This document shows positions 10,545 through 21,407 of a stretch of DNA of 64,000 bases, one piece after another. Within the stretch, counting starts at the first letter, position 1. The number at the start of each line of letters is the position of its first letter. Source of the DNA: Jaapia argillacea MUCL 33604 (Eukaryota > Basidiomycota > Agaricomycetes > Jaapiales > Jaapiaceae); contig KL197730.1 of NCBI GenBank assembly GCA_000697665.1, positions 349,737 through 413,736 on the forward strand. The letters run 5' to 3'. Below the pieces are notes generated by a model that was not told where the DNA came from, did no database searches, and was given only the letters and a program-made list of their open reading frames with translations. Position numbers and translations under genes: made by a program.

Positions 10545-13500
10545 ATGTAAGCTTGCACCGTCTCACCGACATCCGCTCCAACTGAACGACTCCTCATTTC
10601 AGGCCATCTTTACGTATCGAAGGTCCGCCATTTCTTCTTCGTAAACGGGTGTTGTACCTTGAGGCTGATCGCGCATCATCTAGCCATCGAGGCCAATCTG
10701 AACAACCCGCCAAAGGTTGTGAGGTTCAAACTCCTCGTGGATGGACATATTTCGAGGAAATCGGAGAAGATGAAACCGAATGAGCAGTGGAATAATATCG
10801 TCGCCTTGTGAGTCCTCGAGCTGTCCTCTCGTTAATGACTTCCCTTACGTTTTCCCACAGCGAAATTGAGCAGGGCACTGTGCTGACTGTACAGGCTATT
10901 GAGTCTCACCGGGTCCATAAGGACGAAGTTATCGCCGAAGTGGAGTTTCGCGGAAGGGATGCAATTGCCCTGTACGAAGGGCCATCCACCACCCCGAAGG
11001 GTATATGTCATCCGCTGCAATCCTTAACCTGGCTATCACTGATTTCTTTTATCGTAGAGCTGATTCTCGCAGACGACGAAACTGGAGCGAGATTGACTGT
11101 CAGGTTTCCGCCCTCAAATCACGCTGCAGTACGTTGCTCGTTTGTAGCTGGATTGTGATTTGCTCATCATGTGAACCAGGATAATCTTCTTGAGACGGCC
11201 CGCCAGCTTAAGGCTCGAGGAAGTTTACTTGACAAGTTGGGCAAGGCTCGGACCACTGCCGAGATGGTTCTCCAACTTGGCCTTGCTGTTTCTGAGGTAA
11301 GTGGTTCTTCATTCTCTGCTACATATATTCATGCCGATTGACATGTAACTAGCTGAACCCCATTGCCAAAGCTGTTGTTGCAGTTGTGGAGAAGATTTAT
11401 AATGTAGGCACACTTTCTTGGATCTTACACAGTAGGTTTAGAGACTTAAATTTTGATATAGCATCTTGCAGAGCAAGAAAAACTTGATGATCTCCTTTAT
11501 GACCTTGTGGGGAGTGTAGTTGCTTTTCAGGATTATATTGGACAAGTTAAGCTCCATGCTCATGTGTTGAGTCTAACAGATGCAATCAGTAAAGGTGTCC
11601 AACTTCTTGCTGATGTGGAGATGTTTGTTACTCAATACCAGTATCATGGAGAAGCAGGTGGGTGTATGGTGCTTTCTTTTGATGTTTTTGATCTTATTCT
11701 TGGATAAAGTCCGAGGTTTGCATTCTGCCATGACATCAACTGCCAAGGGCCAAGTTGAAGATCTGAAGAAACAGTTTGATAGCTTGACTGATCAGTTCAA
11801 GATAGCTTTGTCCATTCAAATTCTGGATACTGTTATCTCTACAGGTGGGAAGTTGAACACTTTGCAATATGCAGTGATATTGATTTAGACTAGATGAATG
11901 CACTCAACTAAACAAACTTGGTTTTGTTTCTACAGCTGCCTGTTATGATCCTGAGCAGATGTGCCTTCCTGAGACTCGAGTAGCATTACTTGATACTATT
12001 GAGATATGGGCTTTACAGTCTGATTCTACCAAGTCTCTCATGTGGTTACATGGGGTTGCTGGTTGTGGCAAAAGCTCTATTGCACATTCTTTAGCACAGA
12101 AGTGGCAAAGTCAGGGATATTTAGCTGCTACTTTTTTTTGCAGTCGCTTTAATCAGTCTAGAGCTAAACCAATGAATGTTATACCTACACTTGCATGGCA
12201 ACTTGCAAGGATTCATCAGGGTTATAGGCAGGCAGTTATTAGCTATCTGATGCAGGGTGATATTCCTACTGCTATTCAACTTCAGTTTGACAAACTTTTA
12301 AAAGTGCCACTATCACAAATGACTCAACAACCTGTGAATAGAGGCTTTGTGATAGTTATTGATGCATTTGATGAGTGTGGAGAGGAAGAATCAAGAAGGC
12401 CCTTACTTCTCATCCTTCTGAAGTTACTGCAAACTACTCCTTGGATGAAATTAGTACTAACTAGCCGACCATTGGAGGATATTGAGAGCTGTCTTATGAA
12501 TACACATCAAGTGGAAGAGATTGATATCTTTAGCAAGGATACTAGAAGTGATATTCAGCTATTTACCAGGAAAAAGGCACAGGAGCTTGGTATCTCAGCT
12601 GTGATTGCAGATCAGATTGCAAGACAAGCAAACAATTTATTTATCTGGGCTAAGATTGCAATGGACTTTCTAAAGAAGGGACTTAACAGACAAAAAAGAG
12701 TGGATATGCTGCTGTCAAGTACATATAGTGGCAATGAAGTATTAGCCATGAGTAACTTGTATGTGACTGCCTTGGATGAGTGCCTGCCACAGGCAGAAGA
12801 TAATTATGAGGTCTTTCAGGGTGTTGTTGGAACTGTCATTGCCTTGTGCAATCCACTGTCAATTCATGACACTGCATCATTGCTTTCACATCTCATGCCA
12901 TGTCCAATCTCTATTGAAGTAGTTCAAACAGTAATTGAACATCTCAAAGTTGTCCTTCACCAGAATAACACAAAAGATGGAAGGATATATTTGTGTCATC
13001 CATCATTTGCAGATTTTATAACTGCTGATAGTTGTCCACCAAGATACCGAATCATTCTTGAGGATTACCATCATAAGCTTCTCTCTATGTGCATGAGAGA
13101 AATGAAGACCCTTCACTTCAATATATGCAATCTGGAGAACTCTTTTCAATTGAATTGCAATATTCCCAACCTTGAAAATAGAATAGCTGAGAGAATAATA
13201 GGTTCTATAGAATATAGTTGTCTTTACTGGGGGAACCATTTTGCTCAAATGAATGGAAATCAAAAGATGAATGTTGAAGAGAAGTTACTGGATTTTTTCA
13301 CAAAAGGTGGGGTGTTATACTGGATTGAAGTTCTGAGTCTTCTTGGTCAGCTTTACATTGCTCTTGAAAGTATGCAGCTTCTTATCAACAGTGATAGAGT
13401 AAGTATTTTTTGTCCTTTTGAGTATTATGTCTCTAACACACATTTCAATGAAGGGTGGGGAAGTATCTCTGTGGGCAAATGATGTCTACCGTTTTGTACT

Positions 13501-15736
13501 AGCATTCTATCAACCAATATCAGCAAGTACTCCACACATATATGTTTCAGGAATACCATTTACTCCGGTGGAGACAAGGCTAGTGAAGACATATCTTCAA
13601 CATTTCTCAAATGTAGATCAAGTACTTCAAGCTCCTTATTTATTCTGGAAACAAGAGTTGCAAACAATAAAAGAGCATAAAGATCGTGTAAATTGTGTAG
13701 CAATTTCATGTGATGGAAAATACATAGTATCTGGCTCACGTGATAAAACCATTAGAACCTGGGATGCAGTATCAGGAGCTCCAGTACTGCAGCCTCTTGA
13801 AGGACATACTGATTGTGTGATATCTGTGGCATTCTCACCAGATGGGCAAAGAATAGTGTCTGGCTCAGGTGACAAGACCATCAGAATCTGGGATGCAGTT
13901 TCAGGAACTTCAGTTCTGCAGCCTCTTGAAGGACACACCCATAGAGTTACATCTGTTGCATTCTCGCCAGATGGCCAAAGAATAGTATCTGGCTCAGATG
14001 ACAAGACAATCAGAATCTGGGATGCAGTGTCAGGAGCTCTAGTGCTACACCCTCTTAAAGGACACATCTATAGAGTCACATCTGTTGCATTCTCACCAGA
14101 TGGCAAAAGAATAGTGTCTGGCTCAGATGATGAGACCATCAGAATATGGGATGCAGTATCAGGAGCTCTAGTACTGCAGCCTCTTGTAGGACACAAATAT
14201 AGAGTTATATCTGTTGCATTCTCACCAGATGGCCAAAGAATAGTGTCTGGCTCAGATGATAAGACCATTAGAATATGGGATGCAGTGTCAGGAGTTCCAG
14301 TGCTGCAGCCTCTTAAAGGACACACCAAGACTGTCACATCTGTTGCATTCTCGGCAAATGGCCAAAAAATAGTATCTGGCTCAGGTGACAAGACAATCAG
14401 AATCTGGGATACAGAATCAGGAGTTTCAGCACTGCAGCCTCTTAGTGGACATACTGATTGGGTCAGATCAGTTACATTCTCACCAGATGGCCAAAGAATA
14501 GTATCTGGCTCAGATGACAACTCTATCAAAATCTGGGATGCAGTTTTAGGAGCTTCAGTGCGACAGCCTTTTGAAGGACACACTGCTCAAGTCACATCTG
14601 TTGCATTCTCACCAGATGACCAAAGAATAGTGTCTGGCTCATATGATAAATCTATCAGAATCTGGGATGCAGTGTCAGGAGCTCCTGTGCTACAGCCCCT
14701 TGCAGGACATACTGATGATGTCACATCTGTTGCATTCTCATCAGATAGTCAAAGAATAGTGTCTGGCTCAGGTGATAAGACCATCAGAATCTGGGATGCG
14801 GTATCAGGAACTCAACTACTACAGTCTTTTGAAGGATATACTGATTGGGTCACATCTGTTGCATTCTCACCAGATGGCCAAAGAATAGTGTCTGGCTCAG
14901 ATGATGGGACCATTAGAATCTGGAATACAGTGTCAGGAGCTCCTATGCTACAGCCTCTTAAAGGACATATTGATTGGGTCACATCTGTTGCATTCTCACC
15001 AGATGGTCAAAGAATAGTATCTGGCTCAAATGACAAGACTATTAGAATCTGGGATGCAGTATCAGGTGTTCTAGTACTGCCACCTCTTAAAGGACACACT
15101 GATAATATCACATCTGTTGCATTCTCCCCAGATGGTGAAAGAATAGTGTCTGGCTCTGATGACAAGACAATCAGAATCTGGAATGCAGTGTTAGGAGTTC
15201 CAGTTCTACAGCCTCTTGTAAAATACACTGCTCAGATCACATGTGTTGCATTCTCACCAGATGGGCAAAAAATAGTGTCTGGCTCAGATGACAAGACTAT
15301 CAGGATCTGGGATGCAGTGTCGGGGGCTTCAGTGTTGCAGCCACTTCAAGGACACACTGATTGGGTTACATCTGTTGCATTCTCATCAGGTGGCCAAAGA
15401 ATAGTGTCTGGCTCAGATGACAAGACCATCAGGATTTGGCAAGCAGTGTCAGGAGCCCCTATGACATCCACCCAGAGGCAAAACACTTCATCACAAATTC
15501 TAGGACTATCTGTCAATGATTTGGAGATTTTCTATCCTCTTTCCATTACTGATAATGGTTGGCTAGTTGATGCAGTTCAAAAGCTTCTACTCTGGGTACC
15601 TGTTGATTATCGTGGTGGATTCCTCAATCAGGTGCTCACAATTCCTGCCAATGCCCAGAATCCTGCAATTGTACCTGATTGGTCTCAATTTTTGGAACAT
15701 ATTCAATGGAAGTGTGATGTTGAAGCAGTTCTGTAA
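10545..15736 (+). CDS. NACHT-WD40 NLR (HET-E/NWD type), intact copy A
   Basis: This is a STAND NTPase of the family that includes Podospora HET-E/HET-D incompatibility receptors: nucleotide-dependent oligomerisation with ligand recognition by a WD40 propeller. Ten exons join in frame: 10545-10546 (AT), 10603-10640, 10684-10807, 10861-11000, 11058-11128, 11180-11296, 11353-11403, 11462-11657, 11710-11844, 11936-13398 and 13454-15736 (the first pair shares the start codon). They total 4620 nt, or 1539 residues. The protein begins MPSLRIEG. Order: a C2-like beta domain (about 1-120), a helical STAND amino-terminal region (about 130-290), NACHT with Walker A GVAGCGKSS (331-339) and Walker B VIVIDAFDEC (near 434), a winged-helix-like region, 14 WD40 units of about 43 residues (853-1448) and a conserved tail. 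Fourteen units would fit two seven-bladed propellers. Copy B supports every exon boundary. The ATG assembled across an intron is my inference; an upstream start is possible. Confidence 0.92.
13673..15460 (+). repeat. WD40 repeat array, 14 units of ~129 bp (copy A)
   Basis: Fourteen consecutive units share the frame SVAFSPDGQRIVSGSxDKTI then RIWDAVSGAPVLQPLxGH. Neighbouring units are nearly identical in the beta strands. They vary at a few positions: the three residues after the conserved His (DC, HR, YR, KT, DW, AQ, DD, DN), the residue before Asp in GSxD (R, G, D, Y, N), the residues after it (KT, ET, NS, KS, GT), and the SGxxVLQ link. These sites lie in loops facing the propeller surface in this family. 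High DNA identity between units favours slippage, unequal exchange and assembly errors. Confidence 0.9.
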
Positions 15737-18700
15737 TTGTCATAGTAAAAGGTATTGTGATCTCTTTGAATATAGTATTGCATTATTGGTTAAATCTTCT
15801 TTATTATATAGTGCCAGAGTACTGAGATTGCTCTAGTATGTCAACCATGATTGATTTGCTATTTTTGATATATGTTGTTCTAGTACTTTCTTCATTTGTA
15901 TAATAGACATCTGTTACGATTAACATTTTCTCAGTGTCATATTTTGAAACTAAGTCTCCACGCATCTGAACAATGAATTCAGTGTGACTTTACTGATTTA
16001 TAAGTAGTAAGGGATGGAACTCTTTATAAGAAATCCAGGATTATAGCTTTTACTCACATCAACTGAGTCATATTCATGAGATACAGAGGTAAGTGTAGGG
16101 GATAGCAGCAATCATGGCAAGATACAATAGACTAAGGAAAGAGAGTAAGTAATGAAATAATGAAGTGTGAGCACCCAACTCACAAGAAAGATTCAATGAG
16201 AACTGACTGTTTAAATGTGCTGCAGCATGAAACATGTCCAGTTATATTCAATGTGTTGTTGAGGAATAGGTTCCTTGCCATTGGTCTGTTGTTCTGTTGT
16301 TCTGTTTCAGACTTTTCATCATTCTCCACTGCCACATTCCCTGTAGTATGTAAGACCTGCCTTGTCTGTACAGCTCCTCAGTCTTTTCTGCACTACTGAG
16401 GAGTAAGTCACTTGTTACATTCCTTATGATGTATTCATGATCCTGATGATCATTACCTAGTCTAATGCTTGTATGCCTACTAGGTATACCAATATAGTCT
16501 TTTCTGTGCTACTGAGGACCTAATGCTTGTATGCTTACTAGGTCCTATCCTGTGTGATTGCCTTGACTGCCAGGCTCCACAGTTGATAGTTGAGTGTTAT
16601 CAGGCCCCTGTGCTGAACCCTCAACAACACAACGGTTATCAGAAGCTCTGTTGTGGGGTTACTTGTGAATGGATCTTACCTGTACTGCCTCAGGCAGCAA
16701 GCCAGGCAGGAACCAAAAGAAATGTTGCCTTTGGCATCAATGATGGGTTGGGTGCTTGACAATGGGAAAGTTGGGACCATACAGTGGCCTGTACATATGA
16801 TCTACAACCCATTCAGCTTTAGATCAAACTCCATTGGCTTGTGCCCCTAAGTGCCTGGCATAATTGGTTGCTATCCATGGCACACAGACTTTGTAGAGTT
16901 GTTTAGAAAGTCTGTAGGGTAAGAGAATAATGCTTACTGTGATGCAAAAATGCCTCCACCATCATCCTGGACATGTTATCACATTCCTGGAGCAGTGGTT
17001 TGGAAATGACAGGCAAAGAATGCAATGGTGCATCAAGCCTATTTTAACTTGGAACTGGAAGGTCAGATGCTTTATGATGGGAAAGTGACTTGTAGCTGTG
17101 TGTAAGGTTATCCTTACCATGTGACAGTTCAGACATTGCCAGACATTCCTTATAAGTCATTTTCTCTCTGTGTTGTGTCTCCTTAGTCTGCTACAATGCA
17201 ACACAGGTATGTCTCTGTATCCTTTTCCTTATCTATGTATTACTTAGTCTGCCACAATGAAACACAGCATGTTCTTATCAGTCTTGTGCATTTAAGAGGT
17301 ACTCAATGGCATCAAGTTCCACTTTTTGGTTGATATCAAACACATCACCAAGCCAATGTTCTGGTTCTTGCTAGTTGAGAACTATCCATACAGACAATCT
17401 GTTGTCCTGTTACTGCCCCTCCACCAACATCTCTTTGACAATGAGATCACCCTTTCTCAGATTGAAACCACTGTCACTGCTGTTGAACCCACTACACCCA
17501 GTTCTCTCTTGATCTCTCTATCTGATATCTTAGAACTATCCTCATTGACAACATCTCCAATTCCCAACACCATGCCTAAAGTCCAAATAGCTTTCATTGA
17601 GCATGCAAAAGACAGCACTGTACCCAAACTCCTGGCAGGCAATCTCACCCCTGCATCATCAACCAATGGGAATTAGCTTGCCAATGCCATGTCTGTCATG
17701 CCAACATCACAGACAAACAGAGTCTCATCCATCCATCTATCGATTTTCTTAAAGTGCTTGTTACTAGTCTGCCCTGTATTGCTGTGCTTTCTTAGTGTTC
17801 CAGACAAGGTGCTTATAGTTTCAATTTACAATTTCGTTTGCTTTTCAGTTTAGAGTACTGATTGCACAACAGATTAGATTTCAGACCTGAACACTGATTA
17901 TCTCCGAACTTGCAGAACCTTCCTGCTCTGCAATCTTGTGTTGAGTGGTTATCTTATCTCAGACTTGTCTGAACCTCACAATCTCTACTTCAGGTCTGTC
18001 CCTCTCTTGCAACTACTTGAAATAACTGAACTCCCGTTCTTCGATTTCTATCTGAAGACAAACTACCTATCTCTCTCAGACATCACGCACCCTGGGAACC
18101 CCACCATATATCATGACACATTGTCACTATGGGCTGACCATAAAGTTTGAGAAAAGTATCTAAATAGGCTTATGATGTCTCTATTCCCATATCTTCCATC
18201 CTTCCTGGACTTCTCTCACCCCTTATTTGGTGTATGATATAAGCATTAAGATAAAGCATCACCTTCAAGATACAGTAGAGATAATCTGGCTATAAAATGA
18301 TAGTCAACGATATATCATACCCATTAATTTTGTAAGTGTTAGTGACTGATGACAGAGGAAGGATAAAATGAACATAACACACTCACTAAACCAGAAAATA
18401 ACCAATAAACAAATATCAATGTCACAGAGTAGTAGAGTCATATACTTTCTAGATAATCAAAATCAGATACAGTGTTACATGTAAAATTAAACCAAAAACG
18501 ACTGCATACCCTCATTGAAGACAGTAGATATGTGTTACTGACAATAACACATCAACTAACATGAGATTTACTTACCTACTAGTAGGCACAAATAAGTACT
18601 CATGTCTATGTGGCCAAATAGAGACATGCCCCCTAAAATTCAGAGAGGTAATGTAAGACTTGAATGAAAGGGAATGTATGGTAAGAAGAAATGTGACAAA

Positions 18701-18920
18701 CCCACTAACAAAGACTAAGCATTGGGATAATTTAGTAGGTACAGAATCAAGACTTACATTCTGTGAGAAAATGAAGACTGAGAAGGTAAAGATACAAAAA
18801 TAAATTGAGAAAAACTGACAAACTATAATTTAACAAGATAATAAGTATAGTCTGACAATCAATATAAAAAATGGAATGATATACAGACTAAAAGAGAAAT
18901 CAATCAGCCAAATTGTCTAT
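15737..18920. other. AT-rich, CpG-poor intergenic DNA
   Basis: About 225 bp after the NLR stop are shared with the 3' flanks of copy B and of the third NLR fragment. Beyond that I see no gene: frames are short and unrelated to known domains. Small local duplications are visible, such as the AGTCTTTTCTG word at about 16379 and 16496 and the CTAATGCTTGTATGC word at about 16460 and 16519. CpG is almost absent throughout, in contrast to the left 11 kb. Confidence 0.6.
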
Positions 18921-18929
18921 GCTATGCAG

Positions 18930-21020
18930 AATCATGACTTACATCCTGAGTTGAGAAACAAGCCATGGTTGGATAAGCTTGAGGATGTGCAGCAGCAGGA
19001 GCATTCACTCACAACCTGAGTTGAGAAACAAACTGTGGCCAGATTAGCTTGAGGATCTGCAGCAGCAGGACCGTCCACCCACTTGCTGCATGGCAAATAA
19101 GCCATGGCAAGATCAACTTGAGGATCTGCAGCATCACGAGCATGCACTCACCACCTGAGTTGGGAAAGAAGCATAGCCAGATCAGCTTGGGGATCTGCAC
19201 CAGCAGGACCATCCACTCACTTCCTGAGTTGAGAAACAAGCAATGACCAGGTCAGCTTGAGGATCTGCATCAACAGGACCATCCACTCACAAGCTAAGTT
19301 GGGAAAGAAGCCATAGCCAGATCAGCTTGGGGATCTGTACCAGCAGGATCATCCACTCACTCCCTGAGTTAAGAAACAAGCCATGACCATATCAGCTTGA
19401 GGATCTGCAGTAGCAGAACCATCCACTCACATCCTGAGTTGAGAAACAAGACATGGCCAGATCATCTTAAGAATCAGCAGCTGCAGGACCATCCACTCAC
19501 TTCCTGGGTTGAGAAACAAACCATGGCTAGATCAGCTTGAGGACCTGCAGCAGTAGGACCATCCACTGACTCCCTGAGTTGAAAAACAAACCATAGCCAG
19601 ATCAGCTTAAGGATCTACAGCAACAGGACCATCCACTCACCAACTGAGTTGAGAAACAAGCCATGGCTAGATCAGCTTGAGGATCTATAGCAGCAGGACC
19701 ATCCACTCACCAACTGAGTTGAGAAACAAGCCATGGCCAGATCAGCTTGAGAATATGCAGCAGCAGGACCATCTACTCACATCCTGAGTTGAGAAACAAG
19801 CCATGGCCAGATTAGCTTGACGATCTGCAGCAGCAGATCCACTCACATCCTGAGTTGAGGAACAAGCCATGGCCAGATCAGCTTGAGCATCTATGGCAGC
19901 AGGACCATCCACTTACTCCCTGAGTACATAAACAAGCCATTGCCAGATCAGCTGGAGGATCTGCAGCAGTAGGTCCATCCACTCACTTGCTAAGTTGAGA
20001 AACAAGCCATAGCCAGATCAGCTTGAGGATCTATAGCAGCAGCACCATCCACTCACATTCTGAGTTGAGACACAAGCCATGGCCAGATGAGCCTGAGAAT
20101 CTGCAGCCACAGAACCATCCACTCACAAACTGAGTTAAGAAACAAGCCATGGCCAGATTAGCTAGAGAATTTACCACTACAGGACCATTCACTCACAAGC
20201 TAAGTTGTGAAACAAGCCATAGCAAGATCAGCTAGAGAATTTACCACTACAGGAGCACCTACTCACTTGCTGAGTTGAGAAACAAGCCATGGCCAGATCA
20301 GCTTGAGGATCTATGGCAGCTGCACCATCCACTCACATTCTGAGTTGAGAAACAGCCATGGTCAGATAAGCTTGAGAATCTGCAGTAGCAGGAGTATTCA
20401 CTCACAACCTGAGTTGATAAACAAACCATTGTTATGACTCTGTATACCCGTTTCATTTTTCGTTATCTTGTCTTATCTCGGACCCCTTATCTCATCTTAT
20501 TGCACCTTATCTCGAACTCGTTCTATTTATATCTCGTCGTGCTATTATTAGCTTGCCTTCTTCTTCTCCACCATATCCAGCTGGTTACCAACTTCCTCTG
20601 TATTCCATACTATTCTCTATCCTTCCATTGCCTTCTCCCTTATTCTGGGAGCGCTATTCTTAGTCCCTTCCATAACCTTCTACTACATTCTACCCTTCTG
20701 GCCCCAGTATATAAGGCGCTCTCGCCCTCCTGTATTCCTTAAGCTTGTCCACTTGAATAATACAGCTCTTTAGCCTGTACCCTTCAACTGGTTCACTCTC
20801 GTTCATCATCCTCCACCACCTCAAGTCATAGCCTGAGTACTAGTTGCTAAAAGCGCTCCTAACAACCATGGCCAGATCAGCTTAAGGATCTGCAACAGCA
20901 GGTCAATCTACTCACTCACTGAGTTGACAAATAAGCCATGGCCAGATCAGCTAGAGACTCTACCACTGCAGGGAATATCACTTCACCTCCTAAGTGAAGG
21001 AAGCAGTCATGGTCAGATAA
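18930..21020. repeat. 70-bp minisatellite array
   Basis: About 23 or more imperfect units begin around CTGAGTTGAGAAACAAGCCA, continue through TGGCCAGATCAGCTTGAGGA and end in GACCATCCACTCAC. The spacing between successive GAGAAACAA words is 70 bp (for example 19441, 19511, 19581, 19651, 19721, 19791). A solo LTR (20430-20864) interrupts the array, which resumes at 20865. Units near the ends are more diverged than central ones. The sequence is CpG-poor and I see no coding function. Confidence 0.93.
20430..20864 (+). mobile_element. Solo LTR (435 bp) inside the minisatellite
   Basis: The element starts TGTTATGACTC and ends CGCTCCTAACA, so its ends are the short inverted repeat TGTTA/TAACA. It is flanked by a perfect 5-bp target duplication ACCAT (20425-20429 and 20865-20869), and both flanks are minisatellite sequence that joins cleanly once the element is removed. 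A TATATAAGG box at about 20708 and an AATAATACAG word near 20757 fit LTR promoter and processing signals on the plus strand. There is no internal region, so it is the product of LTR-LTR recombination, of Ty3 or Ty1 type undetermined. Confidence 0.93.
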
Positions 21021-21407
21021 GCTTGGTCATCTACCAGAGACCAGTATGGTAGCTGTTACATACTTTCTAAGCAATAAAGTTATAAGTTAATCACAAGAAG
21101 AATGGACAACAGCAATACTGAACAGTCACCTCCTAAAGTAATCAGTTTATATTTAAATCAGGAGAATTATTTGTCCCTTTAAACTGCACCCACCTTCTAG
21201 TAGTAATATACCCCACATAATAGTCAGCAGATCAACTTCAGAACCATCAGACTCTCTTACTTTCTAAGAATCATGAGACTCTTAAATTTCTCTTCATTAT
21301 CACCAAAAACCTAGTCACCTTAAGTAATTTCAAAAGACCCCACAGAGCAATATAGTACTCTTCCATAAAGTGACTCTATGCATATAAATTCCTATCAGCT
21401 ATAGAAC

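Larger units (their letters stand above)
2513..15960 (+). repeat. Segmental duplication, copy A
   Basis: A block of about 13.4 kb is repeated in direct orientation at about 26091-40295. Gene order, orientation and intron positions match throughout, with scattered substitutions and indels. Homology begins gradually near 2513 and is clear from the GCACGGATAC word at 2541. It ends in the 3' flank of the NLR, about 225 bp past its stop. The copies are old enough to differ at many third positions and to carry independent lesions, but are still easily aligned by eye. Confidence 0.93.

Noticed and set aside
13636-14583. Long minus-strand open frames antisense to the WD40 array (also 38229-39734)
   Set aside because: They follow from the repetitive codon pattern of the plus-strand WD40 units and simply repeat a CPSRGCST-like unit; no independent support.
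18930-20424. CRISPR-like array
   Set aside because: Units are contiguous 70-bp tandem repeats without unique spacers, in a eukaryotic genome.
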